A stretch of DNA of 64,000 nucleotides from Nocardioides speluncae (GTDB taxonomy: Bacteria > Actinomycetota > Actinomycetes > Propionibacteriales > Nocardioidaceae), in assembly GCF_003121585.1 (NCBI RefSeq), contig NZ_QEOO01000011.1, positions 62,001 to 126,000 of the forward strand, read 5' to 3'. Each line of letters begins with the position of its first letter. Within the stretch, counting starts at the first letter, position 1. The notes under the pieces were generated by a model. The model saw only the letters and a list, made by a program, of their open reading frames with translations. It was not told where the DNA came from and ran no database searches. The translations under genes and the position numbers were made by a program. Below are positions 42,398-51,304 of this stretch, piece by piece.

Positions 42398-43237
42398 TCA
42401 CCCGGTGATCCGGACAGTGGTCGACGAGCCCCAGATCGCGAAGCTCAGGAAGAAGTCGGCCACCACGACGGTCACGATCGAGGTCCGGATCGCGCGGCCG
42501 ACGGCCATGCCGACCCCGGCGGGTCCGCCGGACGCCGTATAGCCGTAGTAGCAGTGGATCAGGATCACCGCGACCGCGAGGAACAGCAGCTTGCCGAACG
42601 ACCACAGCATGTCGACCGGCGGCAGGAACTGGATGAAGTAGTGGTCGTAGGTGCCGGCCGACTGGCCGTAGATGAGGGTGACGATCAGCCGCGGCGAGAG
42701 GTACGACGCGAACAGCGCCACGATGTAGAGCGGTATCACCGCGATGAACGCCGCGATCATCCGGGTGGTGACCAGGAACGGCAGTGAGGGCACCGCCATC
42801 ACCTCCAGCGCGTCGATCTCCTCCGAGATCCGCATCGCGCCGAGGCGGGCGGTGTAGCCGCAGCCCACCGTCGCGGCCAGCGCGATCGAGGAGACCAGCG
42901 GCGCCACCTCGCGGGTGTTGAAGTACGCCGAGATGAAGGCGCTGAACTTCGCGACCCCGATCTGGCTCAGCGAGGCGTAGCCCTGCAGGCCGACCTCGGT
43001 GCCGGCGAAGAAGGCGAGGAAGGCGATCACGCCGACCGTCCCGGCGATCACCGTCAGGCCGCCGGCACCGAAGGTGACCTCGGCCAGGGTGTTGATGATC
43101 TCGCGGGGGTAGCGACGGATCGCGCGCGGCGTCCAGGCGAGTGCCTTGACGTAGAACAACAGCTGGTCGCCGTACTGCTCCAGCGAGTCGCGCCGCCCCT
43201 TGACGAAGGCGGACCCTGCTTCGGAGATGCTCGCCAT
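42398..43237 (-). CDS. yrbE4B: YrbE4B permease
   Basis: This 279-residue MlaE-type integral membrane permease has several hydrophobic helices and the EQ-loop signature RLGAMRISEEIDALEVMAVPSLPFLVTTR, through which a MceG-type ATPase would couple. ATG at 43237 overlaps the yrbE4A stop by one base. The ATPase gene is not in the window. Confidence 0.93.
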   Translation of the reverse strand: MASISEAGSAFVKGRRDSLEQYGDQLLFYVKALAWTPRAIRRYPREIINTLAEVTFGAGGLTVIAGTVGVIAFLAFFAGTEVGLQGYASLSQIGVAKFSAFISAYFNTREVAPLVSSIALAATVGCGYTARLGAMRISEEIDALEVMAVPSLPFLVTTRMIAAFIAVIPLYIVALFASYLSPRLIVTLIYGQSAGTYDHYFIQFLPPVDMLWSFGKLLFLAVAVILIHCYYGYTASGGPAGVGMAVGRAIRTSIVTVVVADFFLSFAIWGSSTTVRITG

Positions 43238-44010
43238 CACAGACCTGCCGGGGGGACGACCTGGAAGTACACCGCGGTGATGATCGTGTTGATGAAGAAC
43301 AGCAGCATGAACGCGATGATCACCGACTCGTTGACGGCTCGGCCGACACCGCTCGGTCCGCCGCCCGCGGTAAGGCCCTTGTAGGCGCCGACGATCGCCG
43401 CCAGCCAGCCGAAGATCACGGCTTTGATCATCGCGATGTAGAGGTCGGGCAGGCTGGCCAGAGTCGTGAACGACGACAGGAAGGCGCCCGCCGAGCCGCC
43501 TTGGATGATCACGGTGAAGAAGTAGCCGCCGCCGATGCCTGCGGCGATCACCAGCCCGTTGATCATCACCGACACGAACATCGTGGCCACCACGCGCGGT
43601 GCGACCAGCCGGGCCAGCGGGTCGACGCCGAGCACCTCCATGGCGTCGATCTCCTCGCGGATCTTCCGCGATCCCATGTCGGAGCAGATGGCGGAGCCGG
43701 CGGCGCCGGCGATGATCAGGGCGGCGGCGATCGGCGCGGCCTCGCGGACCACGGCCAGTACGGCGGTGGCGCCGGCGAACGACTGGGCGCCGAGCTGGCC
43801 GGTGAGGTTCGCGACCTGGAGCGAGATCACCGCGCCGAACGGGATCGAGACCAGGATCGTCGGCATCAGCGTGACGCTGGTGATGAACCAGGCCTGCTCG
43901 ATGAACTCGCGGGTCTGGAACGGCGTGGTGAAGATGCGCTTGGTCACCTCGATGACCATCGACGCCAGCTCCCCGGGTCCCCTCAGCACCGAGACAGCCG
44001 AGAACGCCAT
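43237..44010 (-). CDS. yrbE4A: YrbE4A permease
   Basis: This 257-residue MlaE-family permease is partner of YrbE4B. Coupling segment is SRKIREEIDAMEVLGVDPLARLVAPR; hydrophobic helices include PTILVSIPFGAVISLQV. First gene of the operon, with a KstR operator about 65 bp upstream. Confidence 0.93.
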   Translation of the reverse strand: MAFSAVSVLRGPGELASMVIEVTKRIFTTPFQTREFIEQAWFITSVTLMPTILVSIPFGAVISLQVANLTGQLGAQSFAGATAVLAVVREAAPIAAALIIAGAAGSAICSDMGSRKIREEIDAMEVLGVDPLARLVAPRVVATMFVSVMINGLVIAAGIGGGYFFTVIIQGGSAGAFLSSFTTLASLPDLYIAMIKAVIFGWLAAIVGAYKGLTAGGGPSGVGRAVNESVIIAFMLLFFINTIITAVYFQVVPPAGL

Positions 44011-44075
44011 CGCACCTCCCTCTCCACTTCGTGCGCCCCGAGGGGCGCCTCATGTGACCGAGGCGCCGACGCTAC

Positions 44076-44089
44076 TAGAACATGTTCTC
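44076..44089. promoter_or_regulatory. KstR-type operator upstream of the mce4-type operon
   Basis: TAGAACATGTTCTC has one mismatch to the palindrome. It lies between yrbE4A and the divergent DUF1707 gene and supports naming the operon mce4-type (sterol import). Confidence 0.88.
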
Positions 44090-44164
44090 ACTTTGGAAGG
44101 GACCAACGACTGTGACCCGGTCAGGTCACGCTGTACCTGTGGCCCAGTGAATACGATGGCCGTC

Positions 44165-44755
44165 GTGAGTGTGCCCGAGATCTGGCAGCAGTTCGAGCGC
44201 GACCCGCGCGCATCCGAGTACGCCGGCCTCCGCGCGTCGGACCGCGACCGTGACGTCGTACTCCAGATCCTCGGCGAGGCGTACGCCGACGGCCGGCTGG
44301 ATCGCGCCGAGCTGGACGAGCGGACCGACGCGGTGCACCGGATCCGCACCCTCGGCGAGCTGCCCGAACTGGTCGCGGATCTGGTCCCACAGAGCGCCAC
44401 CCGCGCGGTCGTGGCCGTGAGCGGGACCGCGTTCGAGCGCAAGATCAAGGCGCGGTACGACCGTGAGCGGCGGGACGCGCTGTGGGCTTTCCTGTCGGCC
44501 TCGACGATCTGCTGGGTGATCTGGATCGCGACCGGCATGAACGGCCACCCCTGGCCGATCTGGGTGATGCTCGGTACCGGCCTCAACATCGGCCGGGTGC
44601 TGGTCAAGCGCCAGGACATCATGGAGAGCGAGCGGCAGCGGCTCGAGAAGCAGGCCAGCCGCCGTGAACGACGCGAGCTCCGCGAGCAGCAGCGCCGCGA
44701 CGAGCTGCCATCCTCGCAGGACGGCGACAGCAGCAAGGACCCAGAGACGCCCTGA
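44165..44755 (+). CDS. DUF1707 membrane protein
   Basis: This 196-residue protein has an N-terminal DUF1707 domain (RASDRDRDVVLQILGEAYADGRLDRAELDERT, common in actinobacteria and of unknown role), two close hydrophobic segments (ALWAFLSASTICWVIWI and WPIWVMLGTGLNIG) and a charged coiled-coil tail. TACGAT (44152-44157) ends seven bases before the GTG at 44165, indicating a leaderless mRNA; ATG at 44156 is the alternative. It is not obviously linked to steroid genes, though the KstR site is about 75 bp upstream. Confidence 0.82.
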   Translation: MSVPEIWQQFERDPRASEYAGLRASDRDRDVVLQILGEAYADGRLDRAELDERTDAVHRIRTLGELPELVADLVPQSATRAVVAVSGTAFERKIKARYDRERRDALWAFLSASTICWVIWIATGMNGHPWPIWVMLGTGLNIGRVLVKRQDIMESERQRLEKQASRRERRELREQQRRDELPSSQDGDSSKDPETP

Positions 44756-44759
44756 CGCC

Positions 44760-45150
44760 GACCCGGCCCGTCTTCACGCCCTACGCCCCTGACCCGGCCC
44801 GTCTTCACGCCTCACACCGCTGACCCGGCCCGTCTTCACGCCTCACACCGCTGACCCGGCCCGTCTTCACGCCTCACACCGCTGACCCGGCCCGTCTTCA
44901 CGCCTCACACCGCTGACCCGGCCCGTCTTCACGCCTCACACCGCTGACCCGGCCCGTCTTCACGCCGTACACCGCTGACCCGGCCCGTCTTCACGCTCTA
45001 CGCAGGTGACCCGGTTTGTCGTCGACGCATAGCTCGTCGACACGGGCCGGGTCAGCGCGTATGCACGTGGACACGGGCCGGGTCAGTGCGTATGTAAGTC
45101 GACACGAGCCGGGTCAGCGCGTGTGTACGTCGACACCGGCCGGGTCGCTT
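44760..45150. repeat. 31-bp tandem array that reverses orientation
   Basis: Nine head-to-tail units start at 44760 and every 31 bp to 45008, each beginning GACCCGGCCCGTCTTCACGC (last one decayed). Four more units in the opposite orientation (GACACGGGCCGGGTCAG cores starting 45036, 45067, 45098, 45129) keep the 31-bp step. The array fills the whole gap between two convergent stop codons and can fold into a very long hairpin. Confidence 0.93.
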
Positions 45151-45516
45151 CTAGGTGTCCCAGCCGTCGGGGCGGTGCTTCTTGGGGAGCTTGCTAACCA
45201 CGAGTCGGTAGGACTCGTCGACCGCCTCCAGCAGCTCGTCGTCGGGGATCGAGCCGCCGAAGGCGAGGTCGTTCCAGCCGGAACGGCCGATGTAGGCCAT
45301 CACGGACGCGTCGTCTGGGAAGCGGTGGAGCCACTCATCGGCCACCTCGCGCGTCGCTCCTGCCTTCACACCGACCCCGCTGCGGCTGAGGAACGCGAAG
45401 ATCTTCGCTCGCTCGCCCTCGCCGACCTTGACCACCGGGTATTCGTGCTCCCACGGGTTGTCTGACCAGCCACCCGGCTTGGCCAGGCAGTGGGCCTGCA
45501 TCCGCTCGACGTCCAT
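45151..45516 (-). CDS. MmcQ/YjbR family protein
   Basis: This 121-residue protein has the YjbR/MmcQ pattern: MDVERMQAHCLAKPGGWSD at the start, KIFAFLS, and YIGRSGWNDLAFGG near the end. The fold is CyaY/double-wing-like, and DNA binding is proposed for some relatives; the role is unknown. It follows the VOC gene after 11 bases and ends against the 31-bp repeat array. Confidence 0.87.
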   Translation of the reverse strand: MDVERMQAHCLAKPGGWSDNPWEHEYPVVKVGEGERAKIFAFLSRSGVGVKAGATREVADEWLHRFPDDASVMAYIGRSGWNDLAFGGSIPDDELLEAVDESYRLVVSKLPKKHRPDGWDT

Positions 45517-45527
45517 GACCGGAAACG

Positions 45528-45968
45528 CTAGTCGAGGCAGAACTCGTTGCCCTCGGGGTCCTCCAGCCAGATGTGGCCGGCGGTGAACTGGTCCGGCTCG
45601 AACCGCCGTACTCGGGTGGCGCCCAGGGCGACGAGGCGCTCGGCCTCGATCTCGAGCGCGGCCATCCGCTCCTCGCCCGTCAGGCCCGGCGCCGCGCGGA
45701 CATCGAGGTGGACCCGGTTCTTCGCGGCCTTGCCCTCCGGGACTCGCTGGAAGAACAGGCGCGGGCCGGCGCCGGCGGGGTCGGAGACGGCCGAGCGGGA
45801 GTTGTGCTCGGACTCGGGCACGCCCCACGCGGTGAGCGCCTCCACCCAGCTGTCGAAGCCGGGCGGCGGCGGGTCCAGCTCGTAGCGGAGCACGTCCGCC
45901 CAGAACGCCGACAGCGCGGCCGGGTCCCCGCAGTCGAAGGTCACCTGAACTTCGCGGGCGTCACTCAC
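45528..45968 (-). CDS. VOC-family protein (glyoxalase-like)
   Basis: This 146-residue VOC (vicinal oxygen chelate) superfamily protein has [21 protein letters not shown] at the start, NRVHLDVRA in the middle (metal-ligand position) and [12 protein letters not shown] at the end. Function in this subgroup is unknown. The GTG start overlaps the uvrB stop (GTGA), so it is translationally coupled to uvrB. Confidence 0.87.
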   Translation of the reverse strand: MSDAREVQVTFDCGDPAALSAFWADVLRYELDPPPPGFDSWVEALTAWGVPESEHNSRSAVSDPAGAGPRLFFQRVPEGKAAKNRVHLDVRAAPGLTGEERMAALEIEAERLVALGATRVRRFEPDQFTAGHIWLEDPEGNEFCLD

Positions 45969-48067
45969 TTCGTCGCCTCCAGCATCTGGCGGAGCTCCTT
46001 CTTGAGCTCGGAGATCTCGTCACGAATCCGGGCGGCGACCTCGAACTGCAGCTCGGCCGCCGCGTTGTGCATCTGCTCGGTGAGCTCGCGGACCAGCTCG
46101 GCGAGGTCGGAGGTCGGCAGGCCGGCGGTGTCGGGCTGGCTCTCCTTGAGCTTCGACAGTCCGGGAACCGGCGCCTTCTTGGTCTTCGGATCCATGTGCT
46201 GCCAGGTCTGGAGCAGCTCCTCGGTGTTCTTGTCCTCACGGGCCAGCATCTCGGTGATGTCGGCGATCTTCTTGCGCAGCGGCTGCGGGTCGATGCCGCG
46301 CTCGGTGTTGTAGGCGACCTGCTTGGCCCGGCGCCGGTTGGTCTCGTCGATCGCCGACTCCATCGACGGCGTGATCTTGTCGGCGTACATGAACACCTGG
46401 CCCGACACGTTGCGGGCGGCGCGGCCGATGGTCTGGATCAGCGACTTGTCGGAGCGCAGGAAGCCCTCCTTGTCGGCGTCCAGGATCGCGACCAGCGATA
46501 CCTCGGGGAGGTCGAGACCCTCGCGGAGCAGGTTGATGCCGACCAGGACGTCGTACTCCCCCAGCCGCAGCTCCTTCAGCAGCTCGATCCGGCGCAGCGT
46601 GTCGACCTCGCTGTGGAGGTAGCGGGTGCGGATGCCGGCGTCGAGGAGGTAGTCGGTGAGGTCCTCGGACATCTTCTTGGTCAGAGTGGTCACCAGGACC
46701 CGCTCGTTGCGCTCGACCCGGGTGTTGATCTCGTGGATCAGGTCGTCGATCTGGCCCTTGGTCGGCTTGACGATCACCTCGGGGTCGACCAGGCCGGTCG
46801 GCCGGATGATCTGCTCGACCACGTCGCCACCGACCTTGTCGAGCTCGTAGTTGCCGGGGGTCGCCGACAGGTAGATCGTCTGCCCGATCCGGTCCAGGAA
46901 CTCCTCCCAGCGCAGTGGCCGGTTGTCCATCGCGCTCGGCAGCCGGAAGCCGTGGTCGACCAGGTTGCGCTTGCGGGACATGTCGCCTTCGTACATCCCG
47001 CCGACCTGCGGGACCGCGACGTGCGACTCGTCGACGACCAGCACGAAGTCCTCGGGGAAGTAGTCGAGCAGACAGTTCGGCGCGCTCCCCCGGGACCGGC
47101 CGTCGATGTGCATCGAGTAGTTCTCGATGCCCGAGCAGGTGCCGATCTGGCGCATCATCTCAATGTCGTACGTCGTCCGCATCCGCAGTCGCTGCGCCTC
47201 CAGCAGCTTGCCCTGCCGCTCGAACGTGGCCAGCTGGTCGACGAGCTCGGTCTCAATCCCGCGGATCGCCCGCTCCATCCGCTCCGGGCCGGCGACGTAG
47301 TGGCTGGCCGGGAAGATATAGAGCTCGGCGTCGTCGGTGACCACCTCCCCGGTGATCGGGTGCAGCGTCATCAGCCGCTCGATCTCGTCGCCGAAGAACT
47401 CCACCCGGATCGCGAGCTCCTCGTAGACCGGGAAGATCTCCAAGGTGTCGCCGCGGACCCGGAAGGTCCCGCGGGTGAAGGTCATGTCGTTGCGGGTGTA
47501 CTGGATCTCGACCAGCCGGCGCAGCAGCGAGTCGCGGTCGCGCTCCTCCCCCACCTTCAGCCGGACCATCCGGTCGACGTACTCCTGCGGGGTGCCGAGG
47601 CCGTAGATGCACGACACCGTCGAGACCACGATCGTGTCTCGCCGGGTCAGCAGCGAGTTGGTGGCCGAGAACCGCAGCCGCTCGACCTCCTCGTTGATCG
47701 AGGAGTCCTTCTCGATGTAGGTGTCGGTCTGCGGGACGTAGGCCTCGGGTTGGTAGTAGTCGTAGTAGGAGACGAAGTACTCGACCGCGTTGTTGGGAAA
47801 CAGCTGCCGCAGCTCATTGGCGAACTGCGCGGCCAGCGTCTTGTTGGGCTGCAGCACCAGCACCGGCCGCTGCAGCCGCTCCGCGACCCAGGCGACCGTG
47901 GCGGTCTTGCCGGTGCCGGTCGCGCCGAGGAGCACGACGTCCTCGACGCCGCCCTTGATCCGGGAGGTGATCTCGTCGATCGCCGCCGGCTGGTCGCCCG
48001 ACGGCTGGTAGTCCGAGACCACCTCGAACGGCGCCACCCGGCGCTCGATGTCGGTCACTGGTCGCAT
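45965..48067 (-). CDS. uvrB: Excinuclease ABC subunit UvrB
   Basis: This 700-residue UvrB is the damage-verifying helicase-like subunit of nucleotide excision repair. Present are Walker [15 protein letters not shown], the DNA-gripping beta-hairpin [21 protein letters not shown], helicase motif DESHVAVPQ, motif [11 protein letters not shown] and a C-terminal UVR motif. ATG at 48067 is chosen because it begins the conserved [20 protein letters not shown]; upstream codons lack conservation. It heads uvrB-VOC-mmcQ. Confidence 0.97.
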   Translation of the reverse strand: MRPVTDIERRVAPFEVVSDYQPSGDQPAAIDEITSRIKGGVEDVVLLGATGTGKTATVAWVAERLQRPVLVLQPNKTLAAQFANELRQLFPNNAVEYFVSYYDYYQPEAYVPQTDTYIEKDSSINEEVERLRFSATNSLLTRRDTIVVSTVSCIYGLGTPQEYVDRMVRLKVGEERDRDSLLRRLVEIQYTRNDMTFTRGTFRVRGDTLEIFPVYEELAIRVEFFGDEIERLMTLHPITGEVVTDDAELYIFPASHYVAGPERMERAIRGIETELVDQLATFERQGKLLEAQRLRMRTTYDIEMMRQIGTCSGIENYSMHIDGRSRGSAPNCLLDYFPEDFVLVVDESHVAVPQVGGMYEGDMSRKRNLVDHGFRLPSAMDNRPLRWEEFLDRIGQTIYLSATPGNYELDKVGGDVVEQIIRPTGLVDPEVIVKPTKGQIDDLIHEINTRVERNERVLVTTLTKKMSEDLTDYLLDAGIRTRYLHSEVDTLRRIELLKELRLGEYDVLVGINLLREGLDLPEVSLVAILDADKEGFLRSDKSLIQTIGRAARNVSGQVFMYADKITPSMESAIDETNRRRAKQVAYNTERGIDPQPLRKKIADITEMLAREDKNTEELLQTWQHMDPKTKKAPVPGLSKLKESQPDTAGLPTSDLAELVRELTEQMHNAAAELQFEVAARIRDEISELKKELRQMLEATK

Positions 48068-48122
48068 GGCGACGAGCCTACGACCCACCGCCGACAATCC
48101 TGCTGGGCGACGGTGAGCAGTG

Positions 48123-48143
48123 GTTACCATTACCCCCGGTAAC
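48123..48143. promoter_or_regulatory. Inverted repeat GTTACC-N9-GGTAAC
   Basis: A six-base dyad lies in the gap between divergent uvrB and the 48165 gene, 22 bp before the latter's start. It may be an operator; the regulator is unknown. Confidence 0.35.
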
Positions 48144-48164
48144 ACCTATCGAAGGAGCCGGTCC

Positions 48165-48434
48165 ATGGCGTTCAACCCGGTCGGAGACACGCTCAAGCGG
48201 GTGGACAGGGTGCTCAAGAGCGCCGACACCGCACTCGCCAACGTCGACGCGACCCTCGGCACCGTCGACGAGAAGCTGGCCAGCGTGGACGGCACCCTCG
48301 CCGAGACCAAGGAGGTGCTCGGCGAGGTGAAGGGGCTGCTGACCGAGCTCAGCGAGGAGATCGAGCTGATCAAGCTAGTCCCTGACCTGCAGAAGAAGCT
48401 GGACGAGGTGTACGCCGCCGTGACCAAGAAGTGA
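48165..48434 (+). CDS. Small coiled-coil protein
   Basis: This 89-residue protein is almost wholly predicted helical with heptad-like repeats (LKSADTALANVDATLGTVDEKLASVDGTLAETKEVL). There is no signal peptide or membrane helix. It resembles short actinobacterial proteins of unknown function that can bundle, phasin-like. GAAGGAG precedes the ATG at a normal distance. Confidence 0.72.
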   Translation: MAFNPVGDTLKRVDRVLKSADTALANVDATLGTVDEKLASVDGTLAETKEVLGEVKGLLTELSEEIELIKLVPDLQKKLDEVYAAVTKK

Positions 48435-48495
48435 CCGGCGCGGGCTCGGCGGAATCGGCCGGAGTTTTCAGGCACCGCCCACTAGATTGCTTTCC

Positions 48496-49755
48496 GTGAC
48501 GTCGATCGGCTCAACCAGCGCGAAGGTCCTCTCGCTGCTGCGTCGCGCGCTGCTCACGATCGTCGGTGTCCAGCTGGTGCTGGCGATCGGGCTGACGCTG
48601 GTCGACTCCTACCGCCGGCGCGGCAAGAAGCCCAAGCCGTTCCCTACCACCAAGCCGGCCACCGTCGACGTCGGCGGCGGCTCGATCACGACGTACACCT
48701 TCGGCATGGACCTGTACGACGACATGCTGGCCGCCATCGAGGGCGCCAAGAAGCAGGTCCTCTTCGAGACCTACATCTGGAAGGGCGACGAGATCGGCGA
48801 GCGATTCAAGGCCGCCCTGATCGCGGCGTCTGAGCGCGGCGTGGACGTCTACTGCATCTACGACGGCTTCGCCAACCTCGTCGTGCCGCCGTCGTTCAAA
48901 CGGTTCCCGACCGGCCTGAAGGTGCTGCGCTACCCCATCTACAACGCCGGGCTGCGATTCTACGACCTGCGCCGCTACGGCCGCGACCACCGCAAGATCC
49001 TGGTCGTCGACGACGAGGTCGGCTTCGTGGGCGGCTACAACATCGGCTCGGCGTACGCGACCGAGTGGCGCGACACCCACGTCCGGATCACCGGGCCCGG
49101 TGTCTGGGATCTCAAGCGCGCCTTCGCCGACTTCTGGAACCTGCATCGGCGCAAGCGGTTCCGGACCAGCGAGCGGCCGCTGCTGCTGGAGACCGCGTCC
49201 ACGTGGGAGCCGCGGATCCGGTTCCACCGCAACGTGCCGCGGCTGTGGATGTTCCCGATCCGGTCGATGTACCTCGAGGCGATCAACCGAGCCACCCAGA
49301 ACGTCTGGATGACCCACGCCTACTTCATCCCCGACCAGGACTTCGTGGACGCGCTCAAGGAGGCGGCGACGCGCGGCGTCGACGTCCGCCTGCTCGTCCC
49401 GCACAAGTCCAACCACATCGTCGCCGACTGGATCTCCCGCGGGTACTTCGCGCAGCTGCTGGACGCGGGTGTGCGGATCTTCCGCTTCAAGGACGCGATG
49501 GTGCACGCCAAGACCTCGACCATCGACGGCAGCTGGACCACCGTCGGCACCGCCAACATCGACCGGCTCAGCCTGCAGGGCAACTACGAGATCAATGTGG
49601 AGATCATCGATGACCAGCTCGCCGACACCCTGGAGCGGATCTTCCGCACCGACCAGTCCAACTCGATGGAGCTGACCATCGGCGAGTGGGAGGCTCGCGA
49701 CCTGCACCGCAAGTTCACCGAGGCCATCTTGGCCCCGCTACGGCCGCTGCTCTGA
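48496..49755 (+). CDS. PLD-family cardiolipin synthase-like protein
   Basis: This 419-residue phospholipase D superfamily enzyme has a membrane segment (LLTIVGVQLVLAIGLTLV) and two HKD motifs, RDHRKILVVDDEVGFVGG and VHAKTSTIDGSWTTVGTAN. It is most like bacterial ClsA/B transphosphatidylases, which condense phospholipids to cardiolipin. TAGATT (48483-48488) ends seven bases before the GTG at 48496, again a leaderless arrangement. Its stop overlaps the next SDR start by one base. Confidence 0.88.
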   Translation: MTSIGSTSAKVLSLLRRALLTIVGVQLVLAIGLTLVDSYRRRGKKPKPFPTTKPATVDVGGGSITTYTFGMDLYDDMLAAIEGAKKQVLFETYIWKGDEIGERFKAALIAASERGVDVYCIYDGFANLVVPPSFKRFPTGLKVLRYPIYNAGLRFYDLRRYGRDHRKILVVDDEVGFVGGYNIGSAYATEWRDTHVRITGPGVWDLKRAFADFWNLHRRKRFRTSERPLLLETASTWEPRIRFHRNVPRLWMFPIRSMYLEAINRATQNVWMTHAYFIPDQDFVDALKEAATRGVDVRLLVPHKSNHIVADWISRGYFAQLLDAGVRIFRFKDAMVHAKTSTIDGSWTTVGTANIDRLSLQGNYEINVEIIDDQLADTLERIFRTDQSNSMELTIGEWEARDLHRKFTEAILAPLRPLL

Positions 49756-50639
49756 TGCCCGGCTCCCACGTGCGCTCCCTCGACGGCAAGAAGGTCTTCG
49801 TCACCGGCGCGGCCAGCGGGATCGGCCGGGCCACAGCGCTCGCGGCCGCCCGCCAGCACGCGCACCTGTTCCTGACCGACGTGCAGACCGGCCTGCTCGC
49901 CGAGACCGTCGCCGAGATCGAGGCGGCCGGAGGCTCGGTGCCCTTCTCCCGTGCCCTCGACATCACCGACTTCGACGCGGTCCGCGCCCTCGCCGACGAG
50001 CTCACCGGTGAGTACGGCGCGATGGACGTGGTCATGAACATCGCCGGCATCTCGGCCTGGGGCAGCGTGCAGACGCTGACCCACCAGCACTGGCGGAGCC
50101 TGGTCGAGGTCAACCTGATGGGCCCGATCCACGTGATCGAGACACTGGTTCCGCCGATGATCGAGGCCGGCCGCGGCGGCCACCTGGTCAACGTGTCCTC
50201 GGCCGCCGGCATCATCGGGATGCCCTGGCACGCGGCGTACAGCGCCAGCAAGTTCGGGCTGCGCGGGGTCTCCGAGGTACTCCGCTTCGACCTCGCCCCG
50301 CACCGGATCGGGGTCAGCCTGGTCTGCCCCGGCGCGGTCGCCACCCCACTGACCGAGACCGTCGAGATCGCGGGCGTCGACAAGACCAGCAAGCGCTTCC
50401 GTCGGCTGCAGGCCGGGTTCCGGCGCGGCGCGGTCTCCCCCGAGCACGCCGCCGACGCGATCCTGACCGGGGTACGCCGGAACCGGTACTGGGTCTACAC
50501 CTCCACCGACATCCGGCTGGTGCACCTGGTGCAGCGCTACCTGCCGCCGGTCTACTGGCTGCTGATGACCGGGTTCAACCGCGGCGCCAACCGCGCCCTC
50601 CCGGACGTCGCGGCAGCCGGGCGCCAGGTGAAGCAGTGA
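49755..50639 (+). CDS. Short-chain dehydrogenase/reductase
   Basis: This 294-residue SDR has TGAASGIGRATALAAA, catalytic Ser in NVSSAAGIIG and YSASK, with a C-terminal extension (VYTSTDIRLVHLVQRYLPPVYWLLM) that could touch the membrane. Pattern and length resemble retinol/acyl-lipid-type SDRs next to PLD genes in actinobacteria. It is coupled to the PLD gene upstream and overlaps the CMD gene downstream. The substrate is unknown. Confidence 0.87.
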   Translation: MPGSHVRSLDGKKVFVTGAASGIGRATALAAARQHAHLFLTDVQTGLLAETVAEIEAAGGSVPFSRALDITDFDAVRALADELTGEYGAMDVVMNIAGISAWGSVQTLTHQHWRSLVEVNLMGPIHVIETLVPPMIEAGRGGHLVNVSSAAGIIGMPWHAAYSASKFGLRGVSEVLRFDLAPHRIGVSLVCPGAVATPLTETVEIAGVDKTSKRFRRLQAGFRRGAVSPEHAADAILTGVRRNRYWVYTSTDIRLVHLVQRYLPPVYWLLMTGFNRGANRALPDVAAAGRQVKQ

Positions 50640-51202
50640 CCGCGCGGCTCCCGGTAGGCGGTCGCCGCGAGGTCGGGCTGCCGATCTCGCTGTTCGCCCG
50701 GATCGCCGGCCGGGTGATGGGCACCAGCCCGCCAGCCGTCTTCCTGACCCTCGGCCACAATCGGCGGCTGTTCTGGGCCTGGCTGCACTTCGCCAGCCGG
50801 CTGATGCCGCGGGGCCGGCTGGCCCGCCGGGAGACCGAGCTGGTGATCGTCCGGGGCGCCGTACTGGCGGACTCGGCGTACGAGCTCACCCAGCATCTCC
50901 GGCTGGCCCGTCGCTCGGGCGTAACCGCGGCCGAGCTGGCGCAGGTCCAGTCCGAACCGGCCGGACACGCCTGGGGCGCGGAGTGGAGTGAGCGGGACCG
51001 GCTGCTGCTCCGGGTCACCGACGAGCTGTACGCCGACCGCGACCTCTCCGACGCCACCTGGGCCGCCCTGCGCGCCGAGTTCGACCCGGCCACAGTGGTC
51101 GAGGTGGTGATGCTGGTCGGCCACTACCAGATGCTGGCCACCACGCTGCACGCCCTGCGCGTCCAGCCGGACTCGCCCCGAGGCAGCAAGTCCGGTGGTT
51201 GA
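50636..51202 (+). CDS. Carboxymuconolactone decarboxylase-family protein
   Basis: This 188-residue CMD/AhpD-like all-helical protein contains RETELVIVRGAVLADSAYELTQHLRLARRSGVT. The CxxC redox pair of AhpD is replaced (SAYE), though the following His is kept, so peroxidase-linked activity is unlikely. It overlaps the SDR stop by four bases. A palindromic repeat follows 10 bp after its stop. Confidence 0.85.
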   Translation: MTARLPVGGRREVGLPISLFARIAGRVMGTSPPAVFLTLGHNRRLFWAWLHFASRLMPRGRLARRETELVIVRGAVLADSAYELTQHLRLARRSGVTAAELAQVQSEPAGHAWGAEWSERDRLLLRVTDELYADRDLSDATWAALRAEFDPATVVEVVMLVGHYQMLATTLHALRVQPDSPRGSKSGG

Positions 51203-51211
51203 GCCCTGGGC

Positions 51212-51300
51212 GGTTTCACTAGGTACCTAGTGAAACTGTCCCACCCCACGCGAAGTTTCCAACGGGCTGGGACAGGTTCACTAGGTACCTAGTGAAACCG
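51212..51300. repeat. Dispersed palindromic repeat, copy 3 (most complete)
   Basis: Two palindromes centred on CACTAGGTACCTAGTG (51213-51236 and 51276-51298) flank the inverted pair GTCCCACCCC/GGGCTGGGAC. It fills the gap between the convergent CMD gene and the second mce operon. Confidence 0.9.
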
Positions 51301-51304
51301 CCGC

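Noticed and set aside
44760..45150. CRISPR array
   Set aside because: Units are contiguous 31-bp copies without unique spacers, the array reverses orientation, and no cas gene is nearby.
46067..48142. A 691-residue + strand protein opposite uvrB
   Set aside because: It is an antisense shadow made of Leu/Asp/Val/Arg-rich low-complexity sequence; uvrB on the other strand is unambiguous. Similar antisense frames across both mce operons were dropped for the same reason.
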